This document shows positions 24,280 to 33,205 of a stretch of 38,746 bases of DNA, piece by piece. This DNA comes from RGIG5612 sp045601405 (GTDB lineage: Bacteria; Bacillota; Clostridia; Lachnospirales; Lachnospiraceae). The position numbers and the translations under genes were made by a program. The stretch's first letter is position 1. The number at the start of each line of letters is the position of its first letter. A model generated the notes under the pieces. It searched no databases and was not told the DNA's origin. It saw only the letters and a list, made by a program, of their open reading frames with translations. The stretch is from positions 1-38,746 of the forward strand of contig JAZRZO010000003.1 in the NCBI GenBank assembly GCA_045601405.1. Direction: 5' to 3'.

Positions 24280-24333
24280 TTTGGTTCGATGCTTGATCCG
24301 GCAGTTTTCCAATAAGCACATAATATAAGAATA

Positions 24334-25854
24334 ATGTTTTGCAGAGTTTTTGGCGCTGATCTTTGCGGCATAGAGCCGCGTATCATCAGTGTTGAGGCAG
24401 ATATTTCAGACGGCCTGCCGGCCTTTAACATGGTGGGGCTTCCCTCGTCAGAGGTAAAAGAAGCAAAGGAAAGAGTATGCAGGGCGATCGTCAATTCTGG
24501 GATAGAGATACCTCCTAAAAAGATAGTCATCAATCTTTCTCCGGCATATATAAGAAAAAGCGGGGCAGGTCTTGATCTGCCAATAGCTATGGCGATGCTT
24601 GGCGCCATGGAACGTCTGGATAAGGAAAAGGTTGAGGATACGATGTTTATAGGTGAGCTGGGTCTGGACGGAAGCATCGGCTATGTAAGGGGTGTGCTTC
24701 CGATGGCGATGGCTGCCAGGGACAATAATCTCAAGAAACTGATAATTCCATCAGATAATGCTTTTGAGGGAAGATATGTCTCCGGGATAACAATATACGG
24801 AGCTGACTCTTTAGCCGGACTGGTGGATGGTATAGCCGCCAATTCATTAAGATTTATCGATAAAACAGATGTCGCTTCCATGTTGAAGGAACATATATCA
24901 AAGGGAGGACCTGATTTTGACGACGTGAAGGGACAGGATGCGGCAAAACGGGCAACAATGATAGCAGTGGCGGGTTTTCACAATCTGCTTTATATAGGCC
25001 CGCCGGGCTCGGGGAAAAGTCTTATGGCATCCAGGATACCCACTGTTCTGAATCCAATGTCGGTGGATGAGTGCCTGGAAGTATCGAAGATATATTCTGC
25101 AGCGGGATATCTGAAGCATGATACGCTGATTTTTGACAGACCGTTCAGGGCTCCACATCATACTATTACCCCGCAGGCCCTTGTGGGCGGTTCATCTAAT
25201 CCGAGACCCGGAGAGGTGACCCTTGCTCACAGAGGAGTACTCTTCCTTGATGAGGCCCCGGAGTTTCAGAACCGGACCATCGAAACGCTGAGGCAGCCGC
25301 TCGAAAATAAAGAGATAATGATCAACCGCGTCAATTACAGGGCGCGCTTTCCGGCGGATTTCATGCTGGTGATGGCAATGAACCCGTGCAAGTGCGGTTA
25401 TTATCCGGACAGAAAGTACTGTATGTGCAAGGAAAGCGACGTGAGAAAATATGTGGAGAAGATAAAGGGGCCTGTTCTTGACCGCATTGATATCTGTATT
25501 TCCGTCCCGAAGATAACGATCGGAGACATAGAAGGAAGTGCTCCGTCCATAAGTTCAAAATATATCAAAGAGGGGATACGCAGGGCGCATTGCAAGCAGG
25601 CGGAACGCTTCGAGGGAACGGGAATTAATTTTAACTCGGAGATGAAAAATAAACAGATAGAAATGTACTGTGTTTTGGAACCGGAGGTTAAAGCCCTGCT
25701 CGATAAAGCCTACGATAAATACAATATGTCTGCCAGAGGCTACTACAAGGTGCTGAAAGTCGCACGGACGATAGCTGATATAGACGGCGCGGAGATAATA
25801 GAAAAAAAGCATTTACTTGAAGCCCTCGGCTATCGTAATAACCTGATAATATAA
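24334..25854 (+). CDS. comM: ComM / YifB-family AAA+ ATPase (Mg-chelatase-like)
   Basis: 506 residues. In naturally competent bacteria ComM is a hexameric helicase that promotes branch migration during integration of incoming DNA. The N-terminal domain has ISVEADISDGLPAFNMVGLP and the KIVINLSPAYIRKSG block. The AAA+ core has Walker A GPPGSGKS (222-229), PFRAPHHTITPQALVGG, and Walker B GVLFLDEAPEF. Cysteines in NPCKCGYYPDRKYCMC form the expected zinc-binding insert. The C-terminal lid follows. The ATG has no clear ribosome site. It stands directly before dprA and upstream of topA, an order common in Clostridia. Confidence 0.93.
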   Translation: MFCRVFGADLCGIEPRIISVEADISDGLPAFNMVGLPSSEVKEAKERVCRAIVNSGIEIPPKKIVINLSPAYIRKSGAGLDLPIAMAMLGAMERLDKEKVEDTMFIGELGLDGSIGYVRGVLPMAMAARDNNLKKLIIPSDNAFEGRYVSGITIYGADSLAGLVDGIAANSLRFIDKTDVASMLKEHISKGGPDFDDVKGQDAAKRATMIAVAGFHNLLYIGPPGSGKSLMASRIPTVLNPMSVDECLEVSKIYSAAGYLKHDTLIFDRPFRAPHHTITPQALVGGSSNPRPGEVTLAHRGVLFLDEAPEFQNRTIETLRQPLENKEIMINRVNYRARFPADFMLVMAMNPCKCGYYPDRKYCMCKESDVRKYVEKIKGPVLDRIDICISVPKITIGDIEGSAPSISSKYIKEGIRRAHCKQAERFEGTGINFNSEMKNKQIEMYCVLEPEVKALLDKAYDKYNMSARGYYKVLKVARTIADIDGAEIIEKKHLLEALGYRNNLII

Positions 25855-25905
25855 CGAGTATGCCGGTGTGATCAGCGGCGCGGAAGTAATACGGGGGGGG
25901 ATGCT

Positions 25906-26988
25906 ATGACAAGGAAGGAATATTGGATATGGTTATGCAGTGTACAGGGGATCACTGTACATGATATTGACAGATTGCTGGAAAAATATGAGGATCCTGA
26001 GGAGATATATAAAAGAACTCCGGAAGAACTTGGAAGAACAGGGAAGATGAACGCTTCTCTTATCCGGGACATAATGGATTCCCGGGAGAAGGGCAGCTTC
26101 GCATCTCTGATGAAACGTATGAAGGGTAAAGATATCAGATTTGTCTGTCTTGAGGATAAGGAGTTTCCGGAGAGAATGATGCAGATACCGGAGCGGCCAT
26201 ACGGACTTTTCTATAGAGGATGCCTTCCGGACAACGACATACCTTCGTGCGGAATGGTAGGCGCGAGGAAAGCAAGTTTGTATGGAAAAGAGATGGCGCA
26301 GATATTTGCAGGCGCCCTTGCGGGATGCGGCGTGCAGATCATCAGCGGGATGGCGCTTGGGATAGACGGCATCAGTCAGAAGGCAGCAATAGAAAAAGGC
26401 GGAAGGACCTTCGCTGTTTTAGGGAGCGGCGCAGATGTGATATATCCGGCCGATAATATCGGACTGTACTACGATATTCTGGAAAACAAAGGAGGCATCA
26501 TATCAGAATATCCTCCGGGAACATACGGCTATCCCAAAAATTTTCCCGCCAGAAACAGGATAATAAGCGCGCTCGGAGACCGTCTGCTTGTAATAGAGGC
26601 AAAAAAGAGGAGCGGCACTTCCATTACGGTAAAGTATGCTTTGGAACAGGGGCGGGATGTATACGCGCTTCCGGGAAGGGTGACAGATCCGTTGAGCGAA
26701 GGCTGCAACATGATGATAGCAGATGGCGCGGGCGTTCTTACTTCCCCGGAAGCTCTGATAGAGGAGATATCCGGCTCCTGCAGGATGAAGCCTGAAAAGA
26801 AGGAGCAGATGTCTGAAGGTACCGGCGGCGGGTTGTATAATTTGATAAAAAAGGGATATATGTCATTACAGGAGCTGACAGACCTGTCACAAAAAAAGCC
26901 CGAAGAGGTACAGACGGAGCTTACGATGCTGAAGCTGTCCGGACTAATAAAAGAGGTGTCGCAAAATCACTATGTCATAAACAGATAG
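25906..26988 (+). CDS. dprA: DNA processing protein DprA
   Basis: 360 residues. Binds incoming single-stranded DNA and loads RecA during transformation. The N-terminal helical domain (about 1-75) precedes the Rossmann-like core: MVGARKASLYGKEMA, IISGMALGIDGISQKAAI, AVLGSGADVIYPADN, FPARNRIISALGDRLLVIEA and SGTSITVKYALEQGRDVYALPG are all family hallmarks. A C-terminal winged-helix domain (about 295-360) ends the protein. The start is ATG 25906, preceded at five bases by a run of eight Gs (25893-25900) acting as the ribosome site. It lies 51 nt after comM. Confidence 0.95.
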   Translation: MTRKEYWIWLCSVQGITVHDIDRLLEKYEDPEEIYKRTPEELGRTGKMNASLIRDIMDSREKGSFASLMKRMKGKDIRFVCLEDKEFPERMMQIPERPYGLFYRGCLPDNDIPSCGMVGARKASLYGKEMAQIFAGALAGCGVQIISGMALGIDGISQKAAIEKGGRTFAVLGSGADVIYPADNIGLYYDILENKGGIISEYPPGTYGYPKNFPARNRIISALGDRLLVIEAKKRSGTSITVKYALEQGRDVYALPGRVTDPLSEGCNMMIADGAGVLTSPEALIEEISGSCRMKPEKKEQMSEGTGGGLYNLIKKGYMSLQELTDLSQKKPEEVQTELTMLKLSGLIKEVSQNHYVINR

Positions 26989-27036
26989 CAGCCCAGCCAT
27001 GAAAATGTGTATTGATCGTGTTTTGGCAAAATTGTA

Positions 27037-27066
27037 TTGACAGATCATGTGAAATAATGGTATCTA
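27037..27066 (+). promoter_or_regulatory. Promoter of topA
   Basis: TTGACA (27037-27042), 18 nt, TATCTA (27061-27066), the latter preceded by TGG as in extended -10 promoters. The leader is about 35 nt. Confidence 0.65.
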
Positions 27067-27106
27067 ATTAAACTTGTAAGAAAACGAGTAAAGAGGAATT
27101 ATCATA

Positions 27107-29095
27107 ATGGCAAAAAATCTTGTAATAGTTGAGTCGCCTGCAAAGGTTAAAACCGTAAAAAAATATCTCGGTAAGAATTATGAGGTGGTCGCGTCTAAAG
27201 GTCATGTAAGAGACCTTCCGAAAAGCACACTCGGAATAGATGTCGAAAATGATTTTGAACCTAAATATATCACTATCAGGGGTAAGGGGGGAACCCTCTC
27301 TGAACTCAAGAAACTGTCTAAGGAAGCCGGTAAAGTATATCTTGCCACCGACCCCGACCGGGAAGGCGAGGCTATAAGCTGGCATCTTGCAAATGCGCTT
27401 AATCTTGACGAGAAAAAACAGAGAAGGATAGCTTTTAACGAGATAACAAAAAGCGCCGTGGCCAATTCACTTAAAAACTCAAGAGAGATAGATATGGGCC
27501 TGGTTGATGCGCAGCAGGCCAGGCGCGCGCTGGACAGACTGGTTGGCTATGGGATAAGCCCCATCCTGTGGGAAAAAGTCAAGGGAGGTCTGTCAGCAGG
27601 CAGGGTTCAGTCGGTAGCTCTCAGGATGATATGCGAGCGGGATGCTGAAATTGAGTCTTTTAAGCCGGAGGAATACTGGAATCTTGAAGCGGAAATATCT
27701 ATTCAGGGTGAAAGAAAAACGATAAAAGCAAAATTCTATGGATCTGCTGACGCAAAGATTGAGATCCATACAAAAGAAGAGCTTGACAAGATACTCTCTG
27801 ATATTGAGGGAAAAGAGATGAAAGTGGCGGAGATAAAGAGAAGCGAAAGAGTCAAAAAAGCTCCTTCCGCGTTCGTAACATCATCTCTTCAGCAGGAGGC
27901 ATCAAAAGTCTTAAACTTTTCCACCCTGAAAACTATGAGAGTTGCGCAGACACTGTACGAAGAGGGATATATAACCTACCTGCGTACAGATTCTGTAAGG
28001 ATATCGGATGAAGCTTTAGCAAGCGCAAAGGGCTTTATCAATGAAGAATACGGAGCCGACTATGTAAGCCATGTTAAGCCGGTGTCCAAAAGCAAAGGAA
28101 AGGTGCAGGATGCGCATGAGGCTATAAGGCCATCAGATATCAATGTTGTCCCGGAAAAAGTAAAAACCAGGCTTGACAGAGACGCGTTCAGGCTTTATCA
28201 GTTGATATGGAAGCGTTTTGTTGCCAGCAGAATGACTAATGCCAGATTTGAGACCACATCAGTGGCTTTTACTGTAAACGGATATATTTTTAAGGCGACC
28301 GCGTCAAAACAGATTTTTGACGGCTTCATGTCGGTTTATGTTTCCGGAGACGATAAAAAAGAAGAAAAGAACTCTACAGTTTCAAAGCTGACCATGGATG
28401 CAGTGATCAGAGCGGCGGAATATGAAGGCAGCCAGCATTTTACACAACCGCCTGCACATTTTACGGAAGCGTCGCTGGTAAAGGCAATGGAAGAGATGGG
28501 GATAGGAAGGCCCAGTACATATGCGCCAACGATAACCACGATCCTCGCGCGCCGCTATGTAAGAAAGGAAAAAAAGAACCTGATCGTAACTGAGCTTGGA
28601 AAGGTAGTAAATGACATCATGGTTACTGCGTTTCCTGATATTGTTGACGCCGGATTTACGGCAAATATCGAAGAGAAGCTTGATAAGATAGAAGAAGGAA
28701 ACGTCGAATGGAAGGAGGTCCTGAGAGATTTCTATCCCGGACTTGAAAGTTCTATAAGCGACGCGCGTAAAAAGCTGGAAAAGATCAAGATCAAAGATGA
28801 AGAAACCGATGTGATCTGTGAAAAGTGCGGAAGAAACATGGTGATAAAATTCGGGCCTCACGGAAAATTCCTGGCATGTCCGGGTTTTCCTGAATGCAGG
28901 AACACTCAGTCAATAGTTGAAAAGGCAGGGGTAAAGTGTCCTGAATGCGGGAAAGACCTGATAATAAGAAAAACAAAAAAAGGCCGGAGATATTACGGCT
29001 GTGAAGGTTATCCTGAATGTAATTTCATGTCCTGGAACAAGCCGGCCGAAGATGACGCTAAAACAGCAGCAGCGGTAAGTGCGGAGCAAAAGTGA
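27107..29095 (+). CDS. topA: DNA topoisomerase I
   Basis: Type IA enzyme that relaxes negative supercoils. It is 662 residues. The TOPRIM domain opens with NLVIVESPAKVKTVKKYLG and includes ATDPDREGEAISWHL with the metal-binding Asp residues. The active-site Tyr is Tyr291 in GYITYLRTDSVRIS. The VQDAHEAIRPS and MGIGRPSTYAPTI blocks are conserved. Two C-terminal zinc ribbons (CEKCG with CPGFPEC; CPECG with CEGYPEC) occupy about 570-645. The ribosome site is AAGAGGA. The downstream solute-binding gene begins seven bases after its stop and may be co-transcribed. Confidence 0.97.
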   Translation: MAKNLVIVESPAKVKTVKKYLGKNYEVVASKGHVRDLPKSTLGIDVENDFEPKYITIRGKGGTLSELKKLSKEAGKVYLATDPDREGEAISWHLANALNLDEKKQRRIAFNEITKSAVANSLKNSREIDMGLVDAQQARRALDRLVGYGISPILWEKVKGGLSAGRVQSVALRMICERDAEIESFKPEEYWNLEAEISIQGERKTIKAKFYGSADAKIEIHTKEELDKILSDIEGKEMKVAEIKRSERVKKAPSAFVTSSLQQEASKVLNFSTLKTMRVAQTLYEEGYITYLRTDSVRISDEALASAKGFINEEYGADYVSHVKPVSKSKGKVQDAHEAIRPSDINVVPEKVKTRLDRDAFRLYQLIWKRFVASRMTNARFETTSVAFTVNGYIFKATASKQIFDGFMSVYVSGDDKKEEKNSTVSKLTMDAVIRAAEYEGSQHFTQPPAHFTEASLVKAMEEMGIGRPSTYAPTITTILARRYVRKEKKNLIVTELGKVVNDIMVTAFPDIVDAGFTANIEEKLDKIEEGNVEWKEVLRDFYPGLESSISDARKKLEKIKIKDEETDVICEKCGRNMVIKFGPHGKFLACPGFPECRNTQSIVEKAGVKCPECGKDLIIRKTKKGRRYYGCEGYPECNFMSWNKPAEDDAKTAAAVSAEQK

Positions 29096-29102
29096 TATAA
29101 AC

Positions 29103-30371
29103 ATGAACAGGGGCACAAGAAATCATATCATAAGAATTGCTATCATGGTGGTCGTTGCGGCAGCAGTTGTTCTTCTTGCCAACGCGTTCAGACCGAGCTG
29201 GGCTGAGTCCGCGGAACAGCGTGCAAACCGGGAGATAGAGCAAAAATACGATCTTACGCTGTGGTATTACGACAGCGATCTTACTGATTATCTGTCAAAG
29301 CTGAAGGAGGATTTTTTCAGAAAAGAGGGACTTAATGTAAAAATGGAGGAAGTCTCGGTTGTAGGATTTTTTGAAAACATCAATAAAATGAATGTGGAAA
29401 AAGACGGCGCTCCGGATCTGTTCATTACGGACACATCAAGACTTGAACAGGCATATCTCGGGGCACTTTCCAAACAGAACACATATTCCGATATCTATAA
29501 TCTGAAAAATTACAGCCTGAAGTCGCTCACATCAGTTATGTTTGACGGTAAGCTGGCAGCATACCCGCTGGCATTTGACATGGAATTTTTTGTGTACGAT
29601 CATGAGCTTATGTCAAAGGCTCCATCTAGTTTTGATAAGATAGGAGATATGTCATCAGAGTTTACGAAAAGCGCTGAATCCGGCGTGGATATGGTCATAT
29701 TATACGATACTGTGAAACTGCTATATAACTACCACTTCATAGGAGATGCTATCAACATCGGTGGAGACAGAAATGATGATATAAACGATATCAATATCGA
29801 CACTGAAAAGCTCAAGGCTGCTCTTTCGGTGTATAAAAACTTCCTTGACAAGGTTAAGATAAGCACAAAAACCACAGATTACGAATTAGTTGAGAACAGC
29901 TTCGCGTACGGAAGAAGCATGTCAGCTATACTGGATTGCAGCTCTTTGAGCCTGCTCAACAGAGAAAATACACCATATAAAATAGTTAAAATGCCTAATG
30001 TGAGTGACACTATCGAGTCTAAGCCGCTCTCGTCAACGCTTTGCGTCTGTGTAAACCCGATATCAGACAACACGGGAAAAGCAGAGAAGCTGGCAAGATT
30101 TATGACCTATGAAAATACCGGCATTATCTATGAGTCTACAGGATACCTAAGTTGTAAGAGGGCGGAAGAAAAGGAAAAAGGTTTCAGGGAAGTATACGAT
30201 CTCTATGATGAAACAGCATCACTGCCTAAGTTTATTGAAACAGAGGATATTTGGAAGGATATCAAAAGAATGCTTAATGATGTTGCGGTAGGCGTAGATA
30301 TAGACGAAGCCGTTCAAAGATTTGAAACCGCTGTAAAAGTGCATTTCGAAACAAGAAGCAGCGAAGAATAG
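29103..30371 (+). CDS. Extracellular solute-binding-like protein, orphan
   Basis: 422 residues from ATG 29103; an upstream GTG at 29079 overlapping topA is possible. A hydrophobic N-terminal segment (about 9-30) suggests a signal peptide or membrane anchor. There is no lipobox Cys, unlike most Gram-positive binding proteins. The body resembles family 1 extracellular solute-binding proteins: LTLWYYDSDLTDYLSKLKED, DLFITDTSRLEQAY, AAYPLAFDMEFFVYDHEL, and a C-terminal helical part with GIIYESTGYLSC. No ABC transporter permease or ATPase is near, so transport is not implied; a sensing role or a shared transporter is possible. Confidence 0.72.
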   Translation: MNRGTRNHIIRIAIMVVVAAAVVLLANAFRPSWAESAEQRANREIEQKYDLTLWYYDSDLTDYLSKLKEDFFRKEGLNVKMEEVSVVGFFENINKMNVEKDGAPDLFITDTSRLEQAYLGALSKQNTYSDIYNLKNYSLKSLTSVMFDGKLAAYPLAFDMEFFVYDHELMSKAPSSFDKIGDMSSEFTKSAESGVDMVILYDTVKLLYNYHFIGDAINIGGDRNDDINDINIDTEKLKAALSVYKNFLDKVKISTKTTDYELVENSFAYGRSMSAILDCSSLSLLNRENTPYKIVKMPNVSDTIESKPLSSTLCVCVNPISDNTGKAEKLARFMTYENTGIIYESTGYLSCKRAEEKEKGFREVYDLYDETASLPKFIETEDIWKDIKRMLNDVAVGVDIDEAVQRFETAVKVHFETRSSEE

Positions 30372-30434
30372 ATCACTTCTTATTCCGTTTCGGTTAAATT
30401 ACTAAAAAATAATAACAAAAATGTTACAAATGTA

Positions 30435-30463
30435 TTGCAGAAACCCTGCAAGTTTTGTAGAAT
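30435..30463 (+). promoter_or_regulatory. Promoter of the comEA-to-comEC unit
   Basis: TTGCAG (30435-30440), 17 nt, TAGAAT (30458-30463). The -35 is one arm of an inverted repeat TTGCAG-aaacc-CTGCAA (30435-30451), so a regulator bound there would block or recruit polymerase. The leader of about 45 nt ends with CGGAGGAG before comEA. Confidence 0.65.
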
Positions 30464-30513
30464 GAGTCTGGTCAGAGGTTCTTTTCCTGAAAAGTGATCT
30501 TTCGGAGGAGAAC

Positions 30514-31104
30514 ATGAAAAATAAAAACAAAAATATAATAAAAGCATTGCTTATAATCCTGATATTTGTGACCGCAGGGGTTATATACAGCTGCACAATG
30601 GCAAAGCCGTCGGCTGAAAAAAACGACGGAGAAAAGGTATCAGAAGAGACAAAAAAGGAAAGTTCTGCCCTTAAAGAAAAAGAAAGCGCTTCGATGTTGT
30701 GTGTATACGTGTGCGGATGCGTAAAACAGCCGGGTGTATACTATCTTAAATCCGGCTCGCGGATACATGAAGCAGTTGGTCTGGCAGGCGGTCTTTCGGA
30801 AAATGCATCGTATAATTCGGTTAACCTTGCGGAAGAAATATCAGACGGGCAGCAGATATACATACCGGGTGTTGATGAAGAGATCAGCCGCACAGCGGCA
30901 GCAGTCGATGACGGACTTGTAAACATCAATACAGCCGATCAGGAACAGCTGAAGACTTTGCCGGGAATAGGCGATGTGAAGGCACGGGCGATAGTCGAAT
31001 ACCGGGAAAGCGCAGGGTCGTTTCAGGGACCCGAGGAAATAATGAATGTCTCCGGGATCAAGCAAAGTGCGTATGACAAAATCAAAGACAAGATAAAGGT
31101 GTAG
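30514..31104 (+). CDS. comEA: Competence DNA receptor ComEA
   Basis: 196 residues. Membrane-anchored double-stranded DNA receptor that pulls DNA through the wall towards ComEC. An N-terminal hydrophobic anchor (about 10-28) is followed by a charged linker. A SLBB domain (about 62-122) contains VYVCGCVKQPGVYYLKSGSR. A helix-hairpin-helix pair at the C-terminus (about 134-196) contains NINTADQEQLKTLPGIGDV and ARAIVEYRESAGSF. This is the standard Firmicutes arrangement. It is six bases upstream of the response regulator gene and shares a promoter with the genes up to comEC. Confidence 0.93.
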   Translation: MKNKNKNIIKALLIILIFVTAGVIYSCTMAKPSAEKNDGEKVSEETKKESSALKEKESASMLCVYVCGCVKQPGVYYLKSGSRIHEAVGLAGGLSENASYNSVNLAEEISDGQQIYIPGVDEEISRTAAAVDDGLVNINTADQEQLKTLPGIGDVKARAIVEYRESAGSFQGPEEIMNVSGIKQSAYDKIKDKIKV

Positions 31105-31110
31105 GAAAAA

Positions 31111-31791
31111 ATGAGCAAGGTCTTAGTTGTAGATGATGAAAAGCTGATCGTAAAGGGTATTAAATTTTCACTCGAACAAGATGGCATGGATGTTGAGTGC
31201 GCGTATGACGGCGAAGAAGCGCTTGCAATGGCGGAACGTACAGAATATGATGTGGTGCTGCTTGATATCATGCTTCCGAAGATGGACGGATTTGAGGTGT
31301 GCAAAGCTATCAGAGAGTTCTCCAATATGCCTATCATCATGCTTACGGCTAAAGGCGGCGATATGGATAAGATATTGGGACTTGAATACGGAGCAGATGA
31401 TTATATAACCAAGCCTTTTAACATTTTAGAAGTAAAAGCCAGGATAAAAGCCATGTTCAGGAGGGCAAAAAGAAATGAGCCTTCACCGGGTCATGAAATA
31501 GTAAAGAATGACTTGCGGATGGATCTGGAAGCAAGACGTGTTTTTATACGTGATGAAGAAGTTAATCTCACGGCAAAGGAGTTTGATCTGCTTGAGCTCC
31601 TTGTGAATAATCCGAATAAAGTCTATAGCAGGGAGCAGCTCCTTAGTATCGTGTGGGGTTACGAGTATCCCGGAGATGTGCGCACGGTTGACGTGCATGT
31701 AAGACGTCTGAGGGAAAAGATAGAGGATAACCCGAAGGAACCCAGATATGTAAATACAAAGTGGGGAGTGGGATACTATTTTAAGTCGTAG
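31111..31791 (+). CDS. OmpR-family response regulator
   Basis: 226 residues. The receiver domain (about 1-118) has the acidic pocket (VVDDEKL), the phosphorylated Asp in VVLLDIMLPKMDG (about residue 52), the switch Thr in IIMLTAKG, and the conserved Lys in DDYITKPFN. The C-terminal winged-helix DNA-binding domain (about 128-226) ends VRTVDVHVRRLREKI and VNTKWGVGYYF, typical of the OmpR/PhoB class. Its 3' end overlaps the proposed start of the kinase gene by 14 bases, so the pair is cognate. Target genes are unknown; the promoter repeat at 30435-30451 is a candidate site. Confidence 0.95.
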   Translation: MSKVLVVDDEKLIVKGIKFSLEQDGMDVECAYDGEEALAMAERTEYDVVLLDIMLPKMDGFEVCKAIREFSNMPIIMLTAKGGDMDKILGLEYGADDYITKPFNILEVKARIKAMFRRAKRNEPSPGHEIVKNDLRMDLEARRVFIRDEEVNLTAKEFDLLELLVNNPNKVYSREQLLSIVWGYEYPGDVRTVDVHVRRLREKIEDNPKEPRYVNTKWGVGYYFKS

Positions 31792-33205
31792 CAGGGAATT
31801 TCTCGGAAGTCTCAGATTCAGGATAATAAGTATTATTCTTGTTGTAGGCATAGCAGCGCTTGCAACTATTTCTATTGTGGCGATCAGAGTAATGGAAAAC
31901 AAATATATTGAGACCCGGACCAAAAATGTCAGCGCCCAGTTCTCTATGCTTACAAACTTCATTTATAAATATAATACTGCAGATGGTGATGCTTTGAATG
32001 AATACGCAGCCCTGACGGAAGACATTTCAGCGGTTTTCTTGAGCCGTATTCAGGTGGTGAACAGGGATTTTAACATCATAAGTGATTCCTATCACATGAA
32101 TCAGGGCAAGTTGTGTATCTCGGCGGATATAAATGAGTGCTTTAACGGCGTAAACAAGGTGTATACCGATAAAAAGAACCAGTGCATAGTTCTGACTCAG
32201 TCAATAAGGGCGCCGGGGCAAAATGATATCAGCCTTGTCCTGTTCGGGACAGCATCTGTCTCTGATATTTATTCGGCTCTGGAGTCGGCGCGGATAACGC
32301 TGATCAGCGTAAGCATCATACTGGTGCTCATGGTGATCGCGCTTGCCATCACAGGCTCATATCAGCTTGTAAAACCGTTTAAGAATATCGAAAAGACTAT
32401 AGAAAACATCAGCGCTCAGGGTACTGCCGAAAAGATCAGTATGGATGGCTGCAGCGAGGTAAGGGCTATATCGGATTCGTTTAATACCATGATAAACCGT
32501 ATAGACCAGCTCGAAGCATCAAGGCAGGAGTTCGTTTCAAATGTTTCACATGAGCTGAAAACCCCGATCACATCAATGAAGGTGCTCGCGGAATCGCTGG
32601 TAGGTCAGGAGGGCATGCCGGAGGAGCTTTATCAGGAATTTCTTAGCGATATCGTCAGTGAGCTCGACAGAGAAAACGATATCATCACAGATCTTCTTAC
32701 GCTGGTAAAGATGGACAGCGCTTCACAGGAAATGAGCATCTGCGCTGTAAATATAAATGAGCTGATAGAGGCGCAGCTAAAGCTGCTAAGACCGATCGCC
32801 AGAGAAAAGAATATAGAGCTTGTGCTTGAAAGTTTGAACCCTGTTATAGCAGAGATAGATGAAACAAAGTTTTCCATCTGTATATCCAACCTTGTTGTTA
32901 ATGCGATCAAATATAACAATATAGACGGATGGGTTCACGTATCGCTTAACTCGGACAAGACATTTTTCTATGTAAAGGTCCAGGATAACGGCTACGGTAT
33001 CCCGGAAGAGGCACAGGAGCATATATTTGACAGGTTCTATCGTGTTGACAAAGCAAGGGACAGAGCCGCCGGAGGCAGCGGACTTGGACTTGCGATAACC
33101 AAGAGGATAGTTGTGTTGCATAACGGAACCATAAAGGTATATAGTGATGTTGATAAGGGGAGCACCTTTATCATGCAGATACCGCTTACTTATGTGAAAG
33201 AATGA
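31778..33205 (+). CDS. Sensor histidine kinase, probable ATT start
   Basis: About 475 residues from the proposed start. The first membrane helix (RIISIILVVGIAALATISIV, about 14-36) lies upstream of every ATG, GTG or TTG in frame; the first of these is GTG 31877, which would cut it off. The frame is open from 31754, where candidate starts are ATT 31778 (GGGGAG nine bases upstream) and ATA 31754. An extracellular sensor region (about 37-170) follows, then membrane helix 2 (about 172-195), HAMP, and the phosphorylated His258 in SNVSHELKTPITSMKV. The ATP-binding domain has NLVVNAIKYN, DNGYGIPEEAQEHIFDRF and GGSGLGLAI. The stop overlaps the next start by four bases. Confidence 0.85.
   Translation: MLSRSREFLGSLRFRIISIILVVGIAALATISIVAIRVMENKYIETRTKNVSAQFSMLTNFIYKYNTADGDALNEYAALTEDISAVFLSRIQVVNRDFNIISDSYHMNQGKLCISADINECFNGVNKVYTDKKNQCIVLTQSIRAPGQNDISLVLFGTASVSDIYSALESARITLISVSIILVLMVIALAITGSYQLVKPFKNIEKTIENISAQGTAEKISMDGCSEVRAISDSFNTMINRIDQLEASRQEFVSNVSHELKTPITSMKVLAESLVGQEGMPEELYQEFLSDIVSELDRENDIITDLLTLVKMDSASQEMSICAVNINELIEAQLKLLRPIAREKNIELVLESLNPVIAEIDETKFSICISNLVVNAIKYNNIDGWVHVSLNSDKTFFYVKVQDNGYGIPEEAQEHIFDRFYRVDKARDRAAGGSGLGLAITKRIVVLHNGTIKVYSDVDKGSTFIMQIPLTYVKE

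Noticed and set aside
30369..30502. Large stem pairing AGATCACTT near 30369 with AAGTGATCT near 30494
   Set aside because: Only about nine bases pair across more than 110 nt, which can easily arise by chance.
31760..31800. Programmed -1 frameshift fusing the response regulator to the kinase
   Set aside because: The overlap lacks a proper slippery heptamer and downstream structure, and the regulator ends with a normal family C-terminus; an ATT start with a ribosome site is simpler.
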